From Paracoccaceae bacterium (GTDB lineage: Bacteria; Pseudomonadota; Alphaproteobacteria; Rhodobacterales; Rhodobacteraceae): DNA of 46,063 nt. The notes under the pieces were generated by a model. The model saw only the letters and a list, made by a program, of their open reading frames with translations, was not told the origin of the DNA and made no database searches. Where the stretch lies: positions 1 to 46,063 of the forward strand of contig JABDLJ010000028.1 of the NCBI GenBank assembly GCA_013003075.1, written 5' to 3'. Position 1 is the stretch's first letter. Every line of letters begins with the position of its first letter. Shown piece by piece: positions 1 through 8,910 of the stretch. Position numbers and translations under genes: made by a program.

Positions 1-70
1 GGCCGCACAGCACCTCAACCTGCCGTAACTTCGTGACAATCTCTTCCGGCTTGTGTCGCCTGATTCCCAT
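1..70 (-). CDS. IS3-family transposase OrfA, N-terminal fragment (cut by the window edge)
   Basis: The first 23 codons read MGIRRHKPEEIVTKLRQVEV and continue LCG. This is the characteristic N-terminus of IS407-group OrfA proteins, small helix-turn-helix DNA-binding proteins of about 88 residues. OrfA is usually joined to the DDE-containing OrfB by programmed frameshifting. The ATG at 70 is preceded by a good ribosome binding site (GGAGG, about 7 nt upstream). Nothing visible suggests inactivation, but most of the gene is outside the window. Confidence 0.75.
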   Translation of the reverse strand, partial: MGIRRHKPEEIVTKLRQVEVLCG

Positions 71-112
71 ATTTGATCCTCCGTTTCCTAACTATACGGG
101 CGGACCACTTCA
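1..112 (-). mobile_element. End of an IS3-family insertion sequence (IS407-like), cut by the window edge
   Basis: The left edge holds the start of an IS3-type OrfA preceded by a short leader. Reading inward on the minus strand from about 112, the sequence begins TGAAGTGGTCCGCCCG. It starts with TG and is the probable terminal inverted repeat. The exact boundary and any target duplication cannot be settled because the other end lies outside the window. Family assignment rests on the OrfA N-terminus. Confidence 0.6.
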
Positions 113-184
113 GTGGGGGAAGATCACGTCTTTACCGGGTCGCTTTCGCCGAAGGGGCAGAAGGTGCGACCAGCCGAACACCAG

Positions 185-403
185 CTATTGCCCATCCAGA
201 TTTTTTGCAGCTTTGCCAGAGCGCCAACGAAATACCCATATCAAGGGAAAACCGATCAGAAGAAGCCAGTCGTTATACAGGTCGAGTTGGCCGTTAAAGC
301 TCTGAAAAATAAAGCCAGCGCCGAACACAGCATAGGTGGCAATGGCGCAGCCGTTCCAATATTGCGCGTCAAGCTTGTATTGCTCGATCTCCGAGGTTTT
401 CAT
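185..403 (-). CDS. Small membrane protein, function unknown
   Basis: This 72-residue protein has a polar N-terminus (MKTSEIEQYKLDAQYW) and two hydrophobic stretches at about residues 18-34 and 44-59. They are separated by a short polar loop, and the basic tail (RWRSGKAAKNLDGQ) suggests it faces the cytoplasm. I do not recognise the family. The amphipathic start followed by two membrane spans looks like a genuine small inner-membrane protein rather than a chance frame. Its position next to an IS end means it could be a passenger or a relic of a disrupted region. Confidence 0.5.
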   Translation of the reverse strand: MKTSEIEQYKLDAQYWNGCAIATYAVFGAGFIFQSFNGQLDLYNDWLLLIGFPLIWVFRWRSGKAAKNLDGQ

Positions 404-453
404 GTGTCACACCTTTCCAAACGCATGATTTGTCCGGTAACTATAAATGAACG

Positions 454-696
454 TTAGGCCCAGTCGACCAGCCGCAGCGCCGTCGCCGGATCGACGCCCG
501 CTTCCCGCGCCGCCGCCAACGCGTCGATAACCAGCGACACCGCCCGCGCCCGTCCGCCCGCACCGAAGGCTTGCAAGGGCCGCATCACGTCGATCGTGAT
601 CGACGTCCCCAGCTTGGCGCTGGCTTCTTCGGCCATCAGTCCTGCGATGAGCTGAAGGGTCCACTGGGCCAGATGGCGCTGCGCCTCCCCCATCAC
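454..696 (-). CDS. Hypothetical protein fragment (possible C-terminal remnant)
   Basis: The 80-residue frame begins at a GTG directly behind an in-frame stop (700-702) and ends ATALRLVDWA. The composition is protein-like: amphipathic helices, with an AEEASAKLGTSITIDVMRPLQAFG segment near residues 22-45 (quoted here only in part of its length). No family is recognised. The lack of a convincing start and the nearby IS end make a truncated C-terminus plausible. The alternative is a small helical protein of unknown role. Nothing else is recognised in 697-874. Confidence 0.3.
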   Translation of the reverse strand: MMGEAQRHLAQWTLQLIAGLMAEEASAKLGTSITIDVMRPLQAFGAGGRARAVSLVIDALAAAREAGVDPATALRLVDWA

Positions 697-874
697 CGGT
701 CAGCTGTCGCGATGCCGAAAGAGCTATTTGACGGCCGGCGCCGTTTGAATGGCGCCTCACGCCCATCCAGAGAAATTCGGCAGGTCCAGGCAGCGATCGA
801 ATGCCCGAAGCGGGTTTTCGGGTCCGAGACCTGCGGGACCGATCTGGTCGGCGGCTTTGCAGGATACGCTGCGC

Positions 875-2758
875 TCAGAAGACGAAGTTCATCGCCACGA
901 GCGATACCACCAGGAACAAAAGCGTCATGATCCCACCGCTCTTGATGAAATCCGTCACCTTGTAGCCTGCCGGTCCCATGATAAGCGCGTTCACCTGGTG
1001 GGTCGGAATCAGAAAGGAATTCGACGTCGAGATCGCGACCGTCAGCGCGAAGATCGCGGGATCGCCGCCCGCTGCGACCGCAATCGAAACGGCCAGCGGC
1101 ACAAGCAGTACGGTCGCCCCCACGTTTGACATGATCAGCGTGAAGACCGTCGCCAGCACCGCAAGGCCCGCCTGCAGCGACCAGACCGGCCAGCCGTCAA
1201 GCAGTGTCAGGATCTGTTGTGCGATCCACGCCGCCGTCCCCGAGGTCTGCACCGCCTGCCCCAAGGGGATCAGGCTGGCCAAGAGAAACACCGTGCTCCA
1301 ACTGACGGCGTCATAGGCGTCGTCGATGTCCAGCACCCGGGTCAGGATCATTCCGACCGCTCCTGTCAGAAGGCACAGCGAAAGGCGAAGATCTGTAAAC
1401 AGGATCAGCGACAAGGAAATGATGAAGAACAGCAAGGCCCAGCCGACTTTCGTGGGGCGCAGCTCTTCTTGCGGAAAGTCCGTGGTGACGACGACGAAGT
1501 CGCGATTGTGGGTCAATCGCGTCAGCGCTTCCCATGTGCTGAGAATGACAAGCGTGTCGCCGGCGCGAAACGGCACTTCGGCAATCTGCGTGGGTTCGTG
1601 ATCTTCGGTGGCGACAAGGCTGAGGGTCTCTTCGCCGCGATGGATGGCCAGCATGCTGGCGCCGTAGGTCGTGCGGAAGACCACGTCATGCGCGCATTTT
1701 CCGATCAGGGATGAGCCGGGCGGTATCACGACTTCGGCGACCCCGGATTTGGTAGGCGCGTAATCCTCGGCGAACACGTCCAGCTTCTCGTGCAGGATAA
1801 ACCCCGCATCCTCGACCATGTGGCGGACCTCTTTCTCGCGGCCGAGCACGGCCAGTCTGCACGGCGCGGTGATCTTGGTCTGGATGACGGGGGCAAAGAA
1901 GGTTCTGCCCTGATAGGCGCTTCCGATGATGTAGACATGATAGCGCTGGATCACGTCGTCGAACGTCTGACCGACAACGGCATGCCCCTCGGGTATGCCG
2001 ATCTCGAATATATCGGTCTTCAGCCCGTATATGTTCTTCAGGTAGGCCTTCATCGACTGCCCACTTGTCGCATCACCGTCCTTCTGCTCGCCGGGCAGGA
2101 TCCAGCGCCCGAACAGCATGAAGTAGAGAATGCCCGTGACGACGAGCGACACGCCGACCGGCGTTACCGAAAAGAGCCCGAAAGTGTCCATCTGCTGTGC
2201 GTCTGGAAGGGACTGGTTTGCGGTCAGGATCAGATCATTCAGCAAGATAAGAGGTGAGGAGCCTACCATCGTCATCGTGCCGCCGAGGATTGCACAAAAG
2301 CCCATCGGCATAAGCAACCGGCTCAGCGGCAATTCGGTCCGCACCGAGATGCGGCTGACAACTGGCAGAAACAACGCCGCGGCGCCGACATTCTGCATGA
2401 AGGAGGATATCACGCCAACGGTGCCCGAGATGATCGGGACCACGCGGGCCTCGGTCTTGCCACCATGTTTCAGGATCAGGGCTGCGACCTTGCTCATCAA
2501 CCCGGTCTTGTCGAGCCCCGCGCCGATGATCATCACCGCAATGATCGAGACCACGGCGTTGGACGCCAGTCCGTTGAAAAGCTGACTGACGTCGGCAAGT
2601 GAGTCCAGTCCGGGCAGTTGGCTCAGAAGGCCGAGCAGTACCATGACGAGGATCGCCGCGAAGTCGATGCGAACCACCTCGGAGACGAACAGGATCACAG
2701 TAAAAAGAAGCAGGCCAAGGACCACCGACATCTGTAGCGTAAGGGTGATCGTCTCCAA
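875..2758 (-). CDS. SLC13 (DASS)-family permease with two RCK_C (TrkA-C) domains
   Basis: A 627-residue inner-membrane transporter of the divalent anion:sodium symporter type, which imports dicarboxylates, sulfate or similar anions with a cation. Hydrophobic segments fill residues 1 to about 210. A soluble region of about 200 residues follows with two TrkA-C-like repeats, including IPEGHAVVGQTFDDV and IPPGSSLIGKCAHDV. A second membrane block runs from about 430 to the C-terminus. The SNVGATVLL and ISTSNSFLIPTHQVN segments match the conserved substrate/Na+ site regions of SLC13 proteins. This large-loop architecture is common in bacterial sulfate/organic-acid permeases; the substrate cannot be told. 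No co-transcribed partner is evident. Confidence 0.88.
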   Translation of the reverse strand: METITLTLQMSVVLGLLLFTVILFVSEVVRIDFAAILVMVLLGLLSQLPGLDSLADVSQLFNGLASNAVVSIIAVMIIGAGLDKTGLMSKVAALILKHGGKTEARVVPIISGTVGVISSFMQNVGAAALFLPVVSRISVRTELPLSRLLMPMGFCAILGGTMTMVGSSPLILLNDLILTANQSLPDAQQMDTFGLFSVTPVGVSLVVTGILYFMLFGRWILPGEQKDGDATSGQSMKAYLKNIYGLKTDIFEIGIPEGHAVVGQTFDDVIQRYHVYIIGSAYQGRTFFAPVIQTKITAPCRLAVLGREKEVRHMVEDAGFILHEKLDVFAEDYAPTKSGVAEVVIPPGSSLIGKCAHDVVFRTTYGASMLAIHRGEETLSLVATEDHEPTQIAEVPFRAGDTLVILSTWEALTRLTHNRDFVVVTTDFPQEELRPTKVGWALLFFIISLSLILFTDLRLSLCLLTGAVGMILTRVLDIDDAYDAVSWSTVFLLASLIPLGQAVQTSGTAAWIAQQILTLLDGWPVWSLQAGLAVLATVFTLIMSNVGATVLLVPLAVSIAVAAGGDPAIFALTVAISTSNSFLIPTHQVNALIMGPAGYKVTDFIKSGGIMTLLFLVVSLVAMNFVF

Positions 2759-2963
2759 GTCGTGTGCCCCTCGTCATACTTGGCCGTTGCTTGTTGGCCC
2801 CGAAAAGCGGCCAAGCCGCCATGGCGATCAAAAGGGCCCTTGTCCCGGTCGATCGCAAGCAAGTTCCTGACCTCTATAGCACAAATTTCCGGATACGAGA
2901 TTTCTCTTGGTTCCAGTTGGCGCCGCTTTGCGAAGCCCGGGGCGGCCCCGGGGGCGCGAGCAA

Positions 2964-3470
2964 TCAATCGCGCTGGACCGGCTGGTATGGCCGCAGTTTC
3001 GGGATCCATCGCGGAACCGACGCCTTGTAGTCCTGGTAGGGATCGCCGAAGCGCCGCTGCAGTCCCGGTTCTTCGAAGAATACGAAATATGCGGTGTTGA
3101 GGGCAAAGAAGCAGCCGGCCCAGCCCACAAGGGCCAGGCTGTTCAGCGCGGCAGCCTCGGCCAGGATCATCAGGATAACCGCTGTCAGCATCGGGTTGCG
3201 TGTGTGACGGTAGGGTCCGCTTGCGACGAATTTCAGCGGTGGGTCCCACGGCGCCGGGGTGCCTTCGCCCTGGGTGACGAACAGCCTCATCGTCGTGGCT
3301 GCGAGCACGAGCGCCGGCACTGCCACTATCAGCGCCAAAACCCCTTGCGGTACCGAGCCGACCGCAGCGCCGAACGGCCACCCCTTGCTGAACCAGTGGA
3401 TCAACAGCGGGACATAGACCAGCGCCGTTCCCGGCAGGATCAGCACTGCTTTGGCCATGCGCCAGAACAT
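2964..3470 (-). CDS. Isoprenylcysteine carboxyl methyltransferase (ICMT/PEMT)-like membrane protein
   Basis: A 168-residue protein with about four hydrophobic segments. It carries the C-terminal signature of the ICMT/phospholipid methyltransferase superfamily: GPYRHTRNPM near residues 90-99, a hydrophobic span, then EEPGLQRRFGDPYQDYKASV, the motif with which these enzymes bind S-adenosylmethionine at the membrane. Bacterial members methylate lipids or small hydrophobic substrates, and a protein target is not implied. An alternative start is the Met four codons downstream (MAKAV). It is bordered by about 200-bp non-coding stretches on both sides, so it is probably a single-gene unit. Confidence 0.8.
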   Translation of the reverse strand: MFWRMAKAVLILPGTALVYVPLLIHWFSKGWPFGAAVGSVPQGVLALIVAVPALVLAATTMRLFVTQGEGTPAPWDPPLKFVASGPYRHTRNPMLTAVILMILAEAAALNSLALVGWAGCFFALNTAYFVFFEEPGLQRRFGDPYQDYKASVPRWIPKLRPYQPVQRD

Positions 3471-3680
3471 GTCGGCACTGTATCACAGCCCCGGGCGGGC
3501 CCAAAGATTGGTGGCCCTGCCGCGTCATGCAGCGGCGCCCGCAAACCAGCTGGGACTTCAGCACATCATCGGACAGATCGGGTCGGGCCTTGGACGTCCG
3601 GCGCGGCTTGGAGGGCTGCTGAGCCGCGGGCCTTGTGCGCTTCAGCGGGGTGTCCCTGACCCGGGCCAACAGCAAGCGCG

Positions 3681-5534
3681 CTAGCGAAGAGCGCCCGCAG
3701 CCCTCAGCGCCTCGCGCTTGGTGTCATCCCACCACCAGTAGTCGATGCCGCGATCGTAGGCCGGTTTCTCGGCCGGCTTGCCGAATACGTCCCAATAGGC
3801 CAGCCAGTGCTCGCCCTTGTACCAGTTCGGCACCCAGAGCCGTTTGTCCCGCAGGACCCGATCCAGCGCCCTGACGCGCAGTTCGAGCGTCTCGCGATCT
3901 TCGGCGCCGATCACTTCTTCGATCAGGGCGTCGACGGTCGGATCGGCAAGTCCGGTGAGGTTGTATGCACCGGGCGCGTCCGCGCTTTCACTGCCAAAGA
4001 GGGTTCGAAGCTCGATCGACGGGCTAAGCGGCAGGACGAACCGGGCGATGATCATGTCATAGTCGAAATTTTCCTGTCGCTCTTGCATTTGCGCGGGGTC
4101 GATCAACTCGAAGCTGGCATCGATACCGGCTGCTTTGAGGTTCTCCACGAAGGGCAGAATGATCCTTTTGAAAGCAGGGCCATCATCGACGAGTTTGACG
4201 GACAAAAGCGTGCCGCTGTCGTTTCGCCTTTGGCCGTCGCTGCCGGTTGTCCAGCCGGCCTCGTCCAGCAGGGCGGCGGCGGCCCGGACGGCTGCGCGGT
4301 CGGTGGCGCGGGTCGAGCTGACGGGCGGCACGTAGGCGGGCTGGGTGAAGACGCTGGCCGGCAAGCGGGCTTCGAACCGCTTCAGGAACGCCAGCTCTTT
4401 TCCTTGCGGCAGTCCTTCGGCTTGCATGTCCGAGCCTTCCCAGAAACTATCGGTGCGCTGGTAGAACCCGGCGAAGAGCGTCTCGTTGGACCATTCGAAA
4501 TTGAACAGCATACCAATGGCTTCGCGGACGCGCGGGTCCTGGAATTTCGGCCGCCGCATGTTGAACCAGAAGCCCTGAGCGCCCGATGGCCGGTTGTCCG
4601 GGACGACCTCCCTGACCACCCAACCTTTCTCAAGCGCCGGGAAATCATAGCCGGTGGCCCAGATCGTCGAAAAGAACTCTTCGTGGAACAGATACAGCCC
4701 TGCCTTCAACGCCTCGAAGGCGGCGGTGGTGTCAGAGAAATACTCGTAGCGGAAGCAATCGAAGTTATCCTTGCCGACATTAACCGGCAGCGCCTGGGCC
4801 CAGTAGCGGGGGTTGCGGCAATAGGTGATCGACCGCCCGGCATCGACATCTTTCACGATGTAGGGCCCGGACCCGACCGGCGCCTCAAGGGTCGAGCGTT
4901 CGAAATCGGTCGTCTGGTAGTACTGCGCGGGCAGGATCTCGATCTGCCCGACATCCGCGATCAGATCGCGGGTCTGGGCCCCTTCGGCGAACTCGATGCG
5001 GACCCTTCGCTCTGACAATGCGACGGCGCGCGCCACGTCCTTTAGCCGGATTTGAAAGCGCGGGCTGCCAAGCGCTTTCAGCGTCTCGAACGTGAATACC
5101 ACGTCGGCTGCCGTCACCGGCGCGCCATCGGAGAACCTTGCCCCGTCCCTGAGGGTGAAGATGACCCAACTTCGATCTTCGGGATACTCGATCCCTTCTG
5201 CCAGAAGCCCGTAGACGGCATCGGGTTCATCGTAGGCACGCACCAGCAAGGTGTCGTAGATCCGCTCGATGCCTTGTGCGGGTTCTCCGACGAGAATGAA
5301 CTTGTTCAGACTGTCGAAGGTCTGCGATGCGCCGGTTCCCCGGAAACTGATCGTACCGCCCTTTGGCGCGTCCGGGTTCACATAGTCGAAATGCGAGAAG
5401 TCTTCGGGGTATTTCAGCTCTCCGAAGGCCGAAATGCCGTGACTGGCGATGATGCGCTCGTGCTGGGATGCCGCGGCCCCTTGAAGCCAGAGCGCGAAAA
5501 GGAATGCGCTAGCCAACCGGAATAATGTCGCCAT
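3681..5534 (-). CDS. Extracellular solute-binding protein family 5 (YejA-like peptide-binding protein)
   Basis: A 617-residue periplasmic binding protein of oligopeptide-type ABC importers. The signal peptide is MATLFRLASAFLFALWLQG followed by AAAS. The mature start HERIIASHGISAFGELKYP resembles the YejA subgroup, which binds peptides such as microcin C. The family-5 core is visible in FTLRDGARFSDGAPVTAADV (about residues 125-144). I chose the ATG at 5534 over a TTG five codons upstream because GGGAG sits 8 nt before the ATG. No permease or ATPase gene is adjacent, so it must work with a transporter encoded elsewhere or is an orphan. Confidence 0.87.
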   Translation of the reverse strand: MATLFRLASAFLFALWLQGAAASQHERIIASHGISAFGELKYPEDFSHFDYVNPDAPKGGTISFRGTGASQTFDSLNKFILVGEPAQGIERIYDTLLVRAYDEPDAVYGLLAEGIEYPEDRSWVIFTLRDGARFSDGAPVTAADVVFTFETLKALGSPRFQIRLKDVARAVALSERRVRIEFAEGAQTRDLIADVGQIEILPAQYYQTTDFERSTLEAPVGSGPYIVKDVDAGRSITYCRNPRYWAQALPVNVGKDNFDCFRYEYFSDTTAAFEALKAGLYLFHEEFFSTIWATGYDFPALEKGWVVREVVPDNRPSGAQGFWFNMRRPKFQDPRVREAIGMLFNFEWSNETLFAGFYQRTDSFWEGSDMQAEGLPQGKELAFLKRFEARLPASVFTQPAYVPPVSSTRATDRAAVRAAAALLDEAGWTTGSDGQRRNDSGTLLSVKLVDDGPAFKRIILPFVENLKAAGIDASFELIDPAQMQERQENFDYDMIIARFVLPLSPSIELRTLFGSESADAPGAYNLTGLADPTVDALIEEVIGAEDRETLELRVRALDRVLRDKRLWVPNWYKGEHWLAYWDVFGKPAEKPAYDRGIDYWWWDDTKREALRAAGALR

Positions 5535-5801
5535 GAGCCAGTCTCCCAAGACCCTGAGTAAGCGCCAGCATGCTTGGGATCCCCGGTCAACGCAACGCGG
5601 CGATTGGGCGCGCGGTGGGCGGTACTTGGCAAAGCCTGCCGGCCCGCGCCGGCCGGCACGTCGCCAACCTTCCGACGCTTCAGCGCGCGCAGACGCAGCG
5701 GCTTTCTGGCATCCCCGGCCGGATGCCGTCTTTGCGCCACTCTTTGCGCCGGGTCTCGGGCTTCGCGGCAGACCAAGACATATCGGGGTCTCGGGCTTTC
5801 G

Positions 5802-7649
5802 TTATTTCTGCATGATGTAATAGCCCGGCGCCTCGGAGATGGGCGCATATCGCGTGCCGCTCAAGCCCATCGTTGGCGGCTTGATCCTACCTGTCGACTT
5901 GCGATCCAGCCAGTCGGCCCATGCGGTCCACCACGAACCTTCGACCGGAGCATGGTTTCTGTACCAGGTATCGGGGTCGACGTAGTTCTCGCCAACGCGC
6001 CGCTCGCCAATGCGATAGTGACGCCGCGGGTGGCCGGGTTCGCTGAGGATGCCGCCGTTGTGGCCACTGCTGGTCAGAGCGAAGGTGAACTCGCTATCCG
6101 TGAAAAGGCGCATCTTGTATACGGACCGCCACGGCGCGATGTGGTCGTCCTCTGTGCCGACCACGAAAATCGGCACATCTATGTCTTTCAAAGCCACGAC
6201 GCGGCCATCGACGGCAAAACGGCCTGCTGTCAGCCGGTTTTCCAGAAACAGGGCGCGCAGGTATTCGCCGTGCATCGCCGCGGGCATTCTGGTCGTGTCC
6301 TTGCTCCAGACCGTCAGGTCGGTCGGCAGATCGTCCACGCCGAGAAAATAGCGCCGGACAGCCCGGGCATAGATCAGATCCTCGGAACGCATGGACGCAA
6401 AGGTCTGGGCCATCTGCGGGCGGTCGAGGTAGCCCTGCGCCCACATCATGTCTTCCAGAAACGCCACCTGGCTATCGTCGAGAAACAAGAGCAGCTCTCC
6501 TGCCTCCGTGAAGTCGATCTGCGCCGCAAGCAGCGTCAGGGACGCAAGCCGCTCGTCGCCATCGCGCGCCATGGTGCAGGCCGTAATGCTGAGTATCGTG
6601 CCGCCAAGACAATACCCCGTGGCGTGGATCTTCTGGTCGGGCACGATTGCGCTGATCGCGTCGAGCGCCGCCATCACGCCGCGCAAGCGGTAATCATCGA
6701 GCGAGAGCCCGGATTGATCGGCGGTTGGATTGCACCACGAGATCGCAAAGACAGTGTGTCCCTCCTGGACGAGGTAGCGGATCAGGGAGTTATGCGGCGA
6801 CAGATCGAGGATATAGTACTTCATGATCCACGCCGGCACGATCAACACCGGTTCGGCCTTAACTTTTGCGGTTGTCGGCGCGTATTGGATCAGCTCGAAG
6901 ATGTCGTTCTGGAAGACAACCTTCCCGGGCGTGCAGGCGATGTCCTCGCCAACCTTGAAATTCTCAAGCGGCTTGGCGGGCTTTTGCAGCCAGGTCTGTA
7001 TCAGGTCCTCGGAGAAGTGGCGCGCCCCATCGGTGAGATTGGCGCCCCCACGACGCAGGGTGGCTTCGAGTATTTCTGGATTGGTCACCGGAAAGTTCGA
7101 GGGCGAATAAAGATCAAGCATCTGGCGTATCATGAAACTGACGCGGGCGGAATCGGGATCGCTTAGCCCTCTGAGATCATCGGTCGCGTGGTCCCACCAG
7201 TCCTGGGCGGCCAGGAAGGATTGCTGCCAGTACCTGAACGGCATCTTCGACCAGTTCGGGTACGTGAACCGATGATCGTTTCGCCCGGGATGGAAAGGAG
7301 GCTTCACCCCTTCGTCGGTTGCAGACTTCGCAGTGTCCGTGAGGATCGTCAGCATATTCCGAAACGCCAGTTCGGACAGTTCCAGCTGCCGCCCCGGCGC
7401 CCGACTGAGATGAAGCGCCCAATCTGACCAGGCGAGCATGGTCGAGAACGGCGACAGCCCTCCGGTATAGCGCGCAGTCACCGCCCGCGCTATCCGGTCA
7501 ATATATTGATAGGGGTGTTGATCGGCCTTGGTGGATGAGTTTGCCGCGGGCTGAACCCTCGGCACGTCCACCGGGATGGGCAGGTTGTGCCCGGCCTTCG
7601 CACGCGTGCGTTTCCCGGCTTTCCGCGTTTTTCTTTTCGGTGTGTCCAT
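5802..7649 (-). CDS. phaC: Class I poly(3-hydroxyalkanoate) synthase
   Basis: A 615-residue enzyme that polymerises 3-hydroxyacyl-CoA into polyhydroxyalkanoate at the granule surface. The N-terminal alpha domain (about residues 60-270) is followed by an alpha/beta-hydrolase domain with the lipase-like box GYCLGG. The catalytic triad reads as Cys347, Asp502 (in GTEDDHIAPW) and His530 (in SSGHNGG). A basic N-terminal tail (KRKTRKAGKRTRAKAG) precedes the domain. No phaA, phaB, phasin or depolymerase gene is adjacent, so this is a stand-alone synthase, possibly a second copy. The start codon is ATG without a strong ribosome binding site. A FixK/FNR-type box lies 40-53 bp upstream. Confidence 0.93.
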   Translation of the reverse strand: MDTPKRKTRKAGKRTRAKAGHNLPIPVDVPRVQPAANSSTKADQHPYQYIDRIARAVTARYTGGLSPFSTMLAWSDWALHLSRAPGRQLELSELAFRNMLTILTDTAKSATDEGVKPPFHPGRNDHRFTYPNWSKMPFRYWQQSFLAAQDWWDHATDDLRGLSDPDSARVSFMIRQMLDLYSPSNFPVTNPEILEATLRRGGANLTDGARHFSEDLIQTWLQKPAKPLENFKVGEDIACTPGKVVFQNDIFELIQYAPTTAKVKAEPVLIVPAWIMKYYILDLSPHNSLIRYLVQEGHTVFAISWCNPTADQSGLSLDDYRLRGVMAALDAISAIVPDQKIHATGYCLGGTILSITACTMARDGDERLASLTLLAAQIDFTEAGELLLFLDDSQVAFLEDMMWAQGYLDRPQMAQTFASMRSEDLIYARAVRRYFLGVDDLPTDLTVWSKDTTRMPAAMHGEYLRALFLENRLTAGRFAVDGRVVALKDIDVPIFVVGTEDDHIAPWRSVYKMRLFTDSEFTFALTSSGHNGGILSEPGHPRRHYRIGERRVGENYVDPDTWYRNHAPVEGSWWTAWADWLDRKSTGRIKPPTMGLSGTRYAPISEAPGYYIMQK

Positions 7650-7950
7650 GGCACCGACCAGTGTGCAGCATAATCACTGGCGCGCTCCTTGACCTAGGTC
7701 ATATGGCGCGAACCAAGGTTTCGGTTTCACCTTCCGGAGGGCCATTTCGGCCCCTTTGTCGGAACACCCGGTCCTGGTGCCATGAAGAGGCTTGTCCGTG
7801 CCGTTTTTTTGGCGGCCACGTCTCGGCGGCCACGCCTGGGCGCGCCACCTTTGAGGCAAAGCACGATTTGGAAAAGCCGCAACTCTTGTGCCCACTTTAC
7901 GTGAAGGCCGCTGTGCAGAAGCGCGTCCCGCGGGGGACACCACATGGCCA
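7650..7950. other. Intergenic region between the FAH gene and phaC
   Basis: About 300 bp without a recognised gene. It contains a palindromic FixK/FNR-like box near phaC, and a 10-bp direct repeat (GGCGGCCACG at 7811-7820 and 7825-7834) next to a run of seven T. A 75-codon minus-strand frame across it (7727-7954) shows no recognisable domain and was not called. Confidence 0.5.
7689..7702 (-). promoter_or_regulatory. Candidate FixK/FnrL-type binding site upstream of phaC
   Basis: The plus strand reads TTGACCTAGGTCAT, which contains the perfect 12-bp palindrome TGACCTAGGTCA (7690-7701). It fits the TTGA(C/T)-N4-(G/A)TCAA pattern of Crp/Fnr-family regulators with one mismatch at the last base. 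Its centre is about 46 bp before the phaC ATG. A possible -10 hexamer (TATGCT on the minus strand, about 7669-7674) lies between. The pattern suggests oxygen-dependent control of PHA synthesis, which is inference. Confidence 0.5.
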
Positions 7951-8898
7951 TCACGGATTTTCCGAATACGCCGCCACGACGCTTTCAAGTGCGCCGATGC
8001 TCTCGATCTCGCTGACAATCCTGTCGCCCGGCCGGCAGTATCTGCTGGCGGCCACAAGGCCGTCTGTCGGACGCCACTTGCCCCCAAGCTCTGTGTCGAC
8101 GGACCATGCCGTTCCAGCCGGCGTTCCCGTCAAGATGATCATGCCGGGCCGAAGAGTGAAGTTTATCGAGAAGAAATGAATGAGCTCTGCACATGTCCAG
8201 ATCATATCGGACGTGCTTGCCGATTGCCGCGCATCGCCGTTGATGAAGGTCCTCAATTGCAGCGATTGAGGATCGGGGATGTCGGATGTCGACGCGATGA
8301 CCGGGCCAAGCGGCAGACTGGAATCGAAGGCCTTTCCGCGGCCAAGCTCGTAGAACACGATCCCGTCTTCTGTTTGGCGGACCTGCCGATCCCGCGCGGT
8401 GACATCGTTGGCGATCGTGTAGCCGAATACATGATCGAGCGCGGTCTTTGCAGGGATGAAGCGGCCCTCGCGACCGATCACGATCGCAAGTTCGGTCTCG
8501 CAATCGAGTTTTCGGGTCAGCCGTTCGTCAAAAAGGATCGGATCGTGCGGGCCGATCACACAATCGGATGTCTTCAGGAAGAACTCGGGCTCACGTCCGC
8601 TTAGAGGCGAGCCGGCCTTTTCCGCGTTGTGTGCGCGATAGTTGCTTCCTGCGCAAAGAACCGTGCTCGGCAGGATCGGTGCGGCCAGTTCAAGGTCGCC
8701 AAGCGGTCTGACTGCATGGGCGGGCGGTTCATGGAGCAGTCTTTCAGCTGCTCGCATGGCGTCGCCTGCACCTTCAATGAAGACCAGCATATCCGCGAAT
8801 TCCGCTCGCTCTTCGGCAGCGAAAAGGTCAATCGCGGTCCTGCCGCTTTGAACGAATAATCGCCGTGTGCTCGCTTGCAGATATGTGCCGATCTTCAT
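7951..8898 (-). CDS. Fumarylacetoacetate hydrolase (FAH) family protein
   Basis: A 315-residue member of the FAH superfamily, enzymes that cleave, hydrate or decarboxylate 2-oxo/beta-keto acids using Mg2+ or Mn2+. The fold signature is present: GSNYRAHNAEK (about residues 85-95), the metal-ligand segment DCETELAIVIG (the common form is D-Y-E-x-E, here with Cys for Tyr), ANDVTARDRQ, and LTGTPAGTAW near the C-terminus. It is last in a leftward operon after the GntR regulator and a TauE-type exporter, 12 nt behind the latter. A second FAH paralogue sits across the divergent promoter, so the two probably act on related intermediates. Exact reaction unknown. Confidence 0.85.
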   Translation of the reverse strand: MKIGTYLQASTRRLFVQSGRTAIDLFAAEERAEFADMLVFIEGAGDAMRAAERLLHEPPAHAVRPLGDLELAAPILPSTVLCAGSNYRAHNAEKAGSPLSGREPEFFLKTSDCVIGPHDPILFDERLTRKLDCETELAIVIGREGRFIPAKTALDHVFGYTIANDVTARDRQVRQTEDGIVFYELGRGKAFDSSLPLGPVIASTSDIPDPQSLQLRTFINGDARQSASTSDMIWTCAELIHFFSINFTLRPGMIILTGTPAGTAWSVDTELGGKWRPTDGLVAASRYCRPGDRIVSEIESIGALESVVAAYSENP

Positions 8899-8910
8899 GG
8901 CCCCTGATCC

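Noticed and set aside
2695..3675. 326-codon minus-strand open frame
   Set aside because: It overlaps the ICMT-like methyltransferase and the start of the SLC13 gene in another frame and has no recognised motif.
5550..5801. Possible small gene (for example a phasin) between phaC and the YejA-like protein
   Set aside because: The frames here are short, GC-driven and show no phasin-like helical pattern; the GCCGGC repeats near 5638-5658 are not followed by a T-run, so no terminator was called either.
5574..7166. 530-codon plus-strand open frame
   Set aside because: It is antisense to phaC and shows no domain; phaC has a complete catalytic triad on the minus strand.
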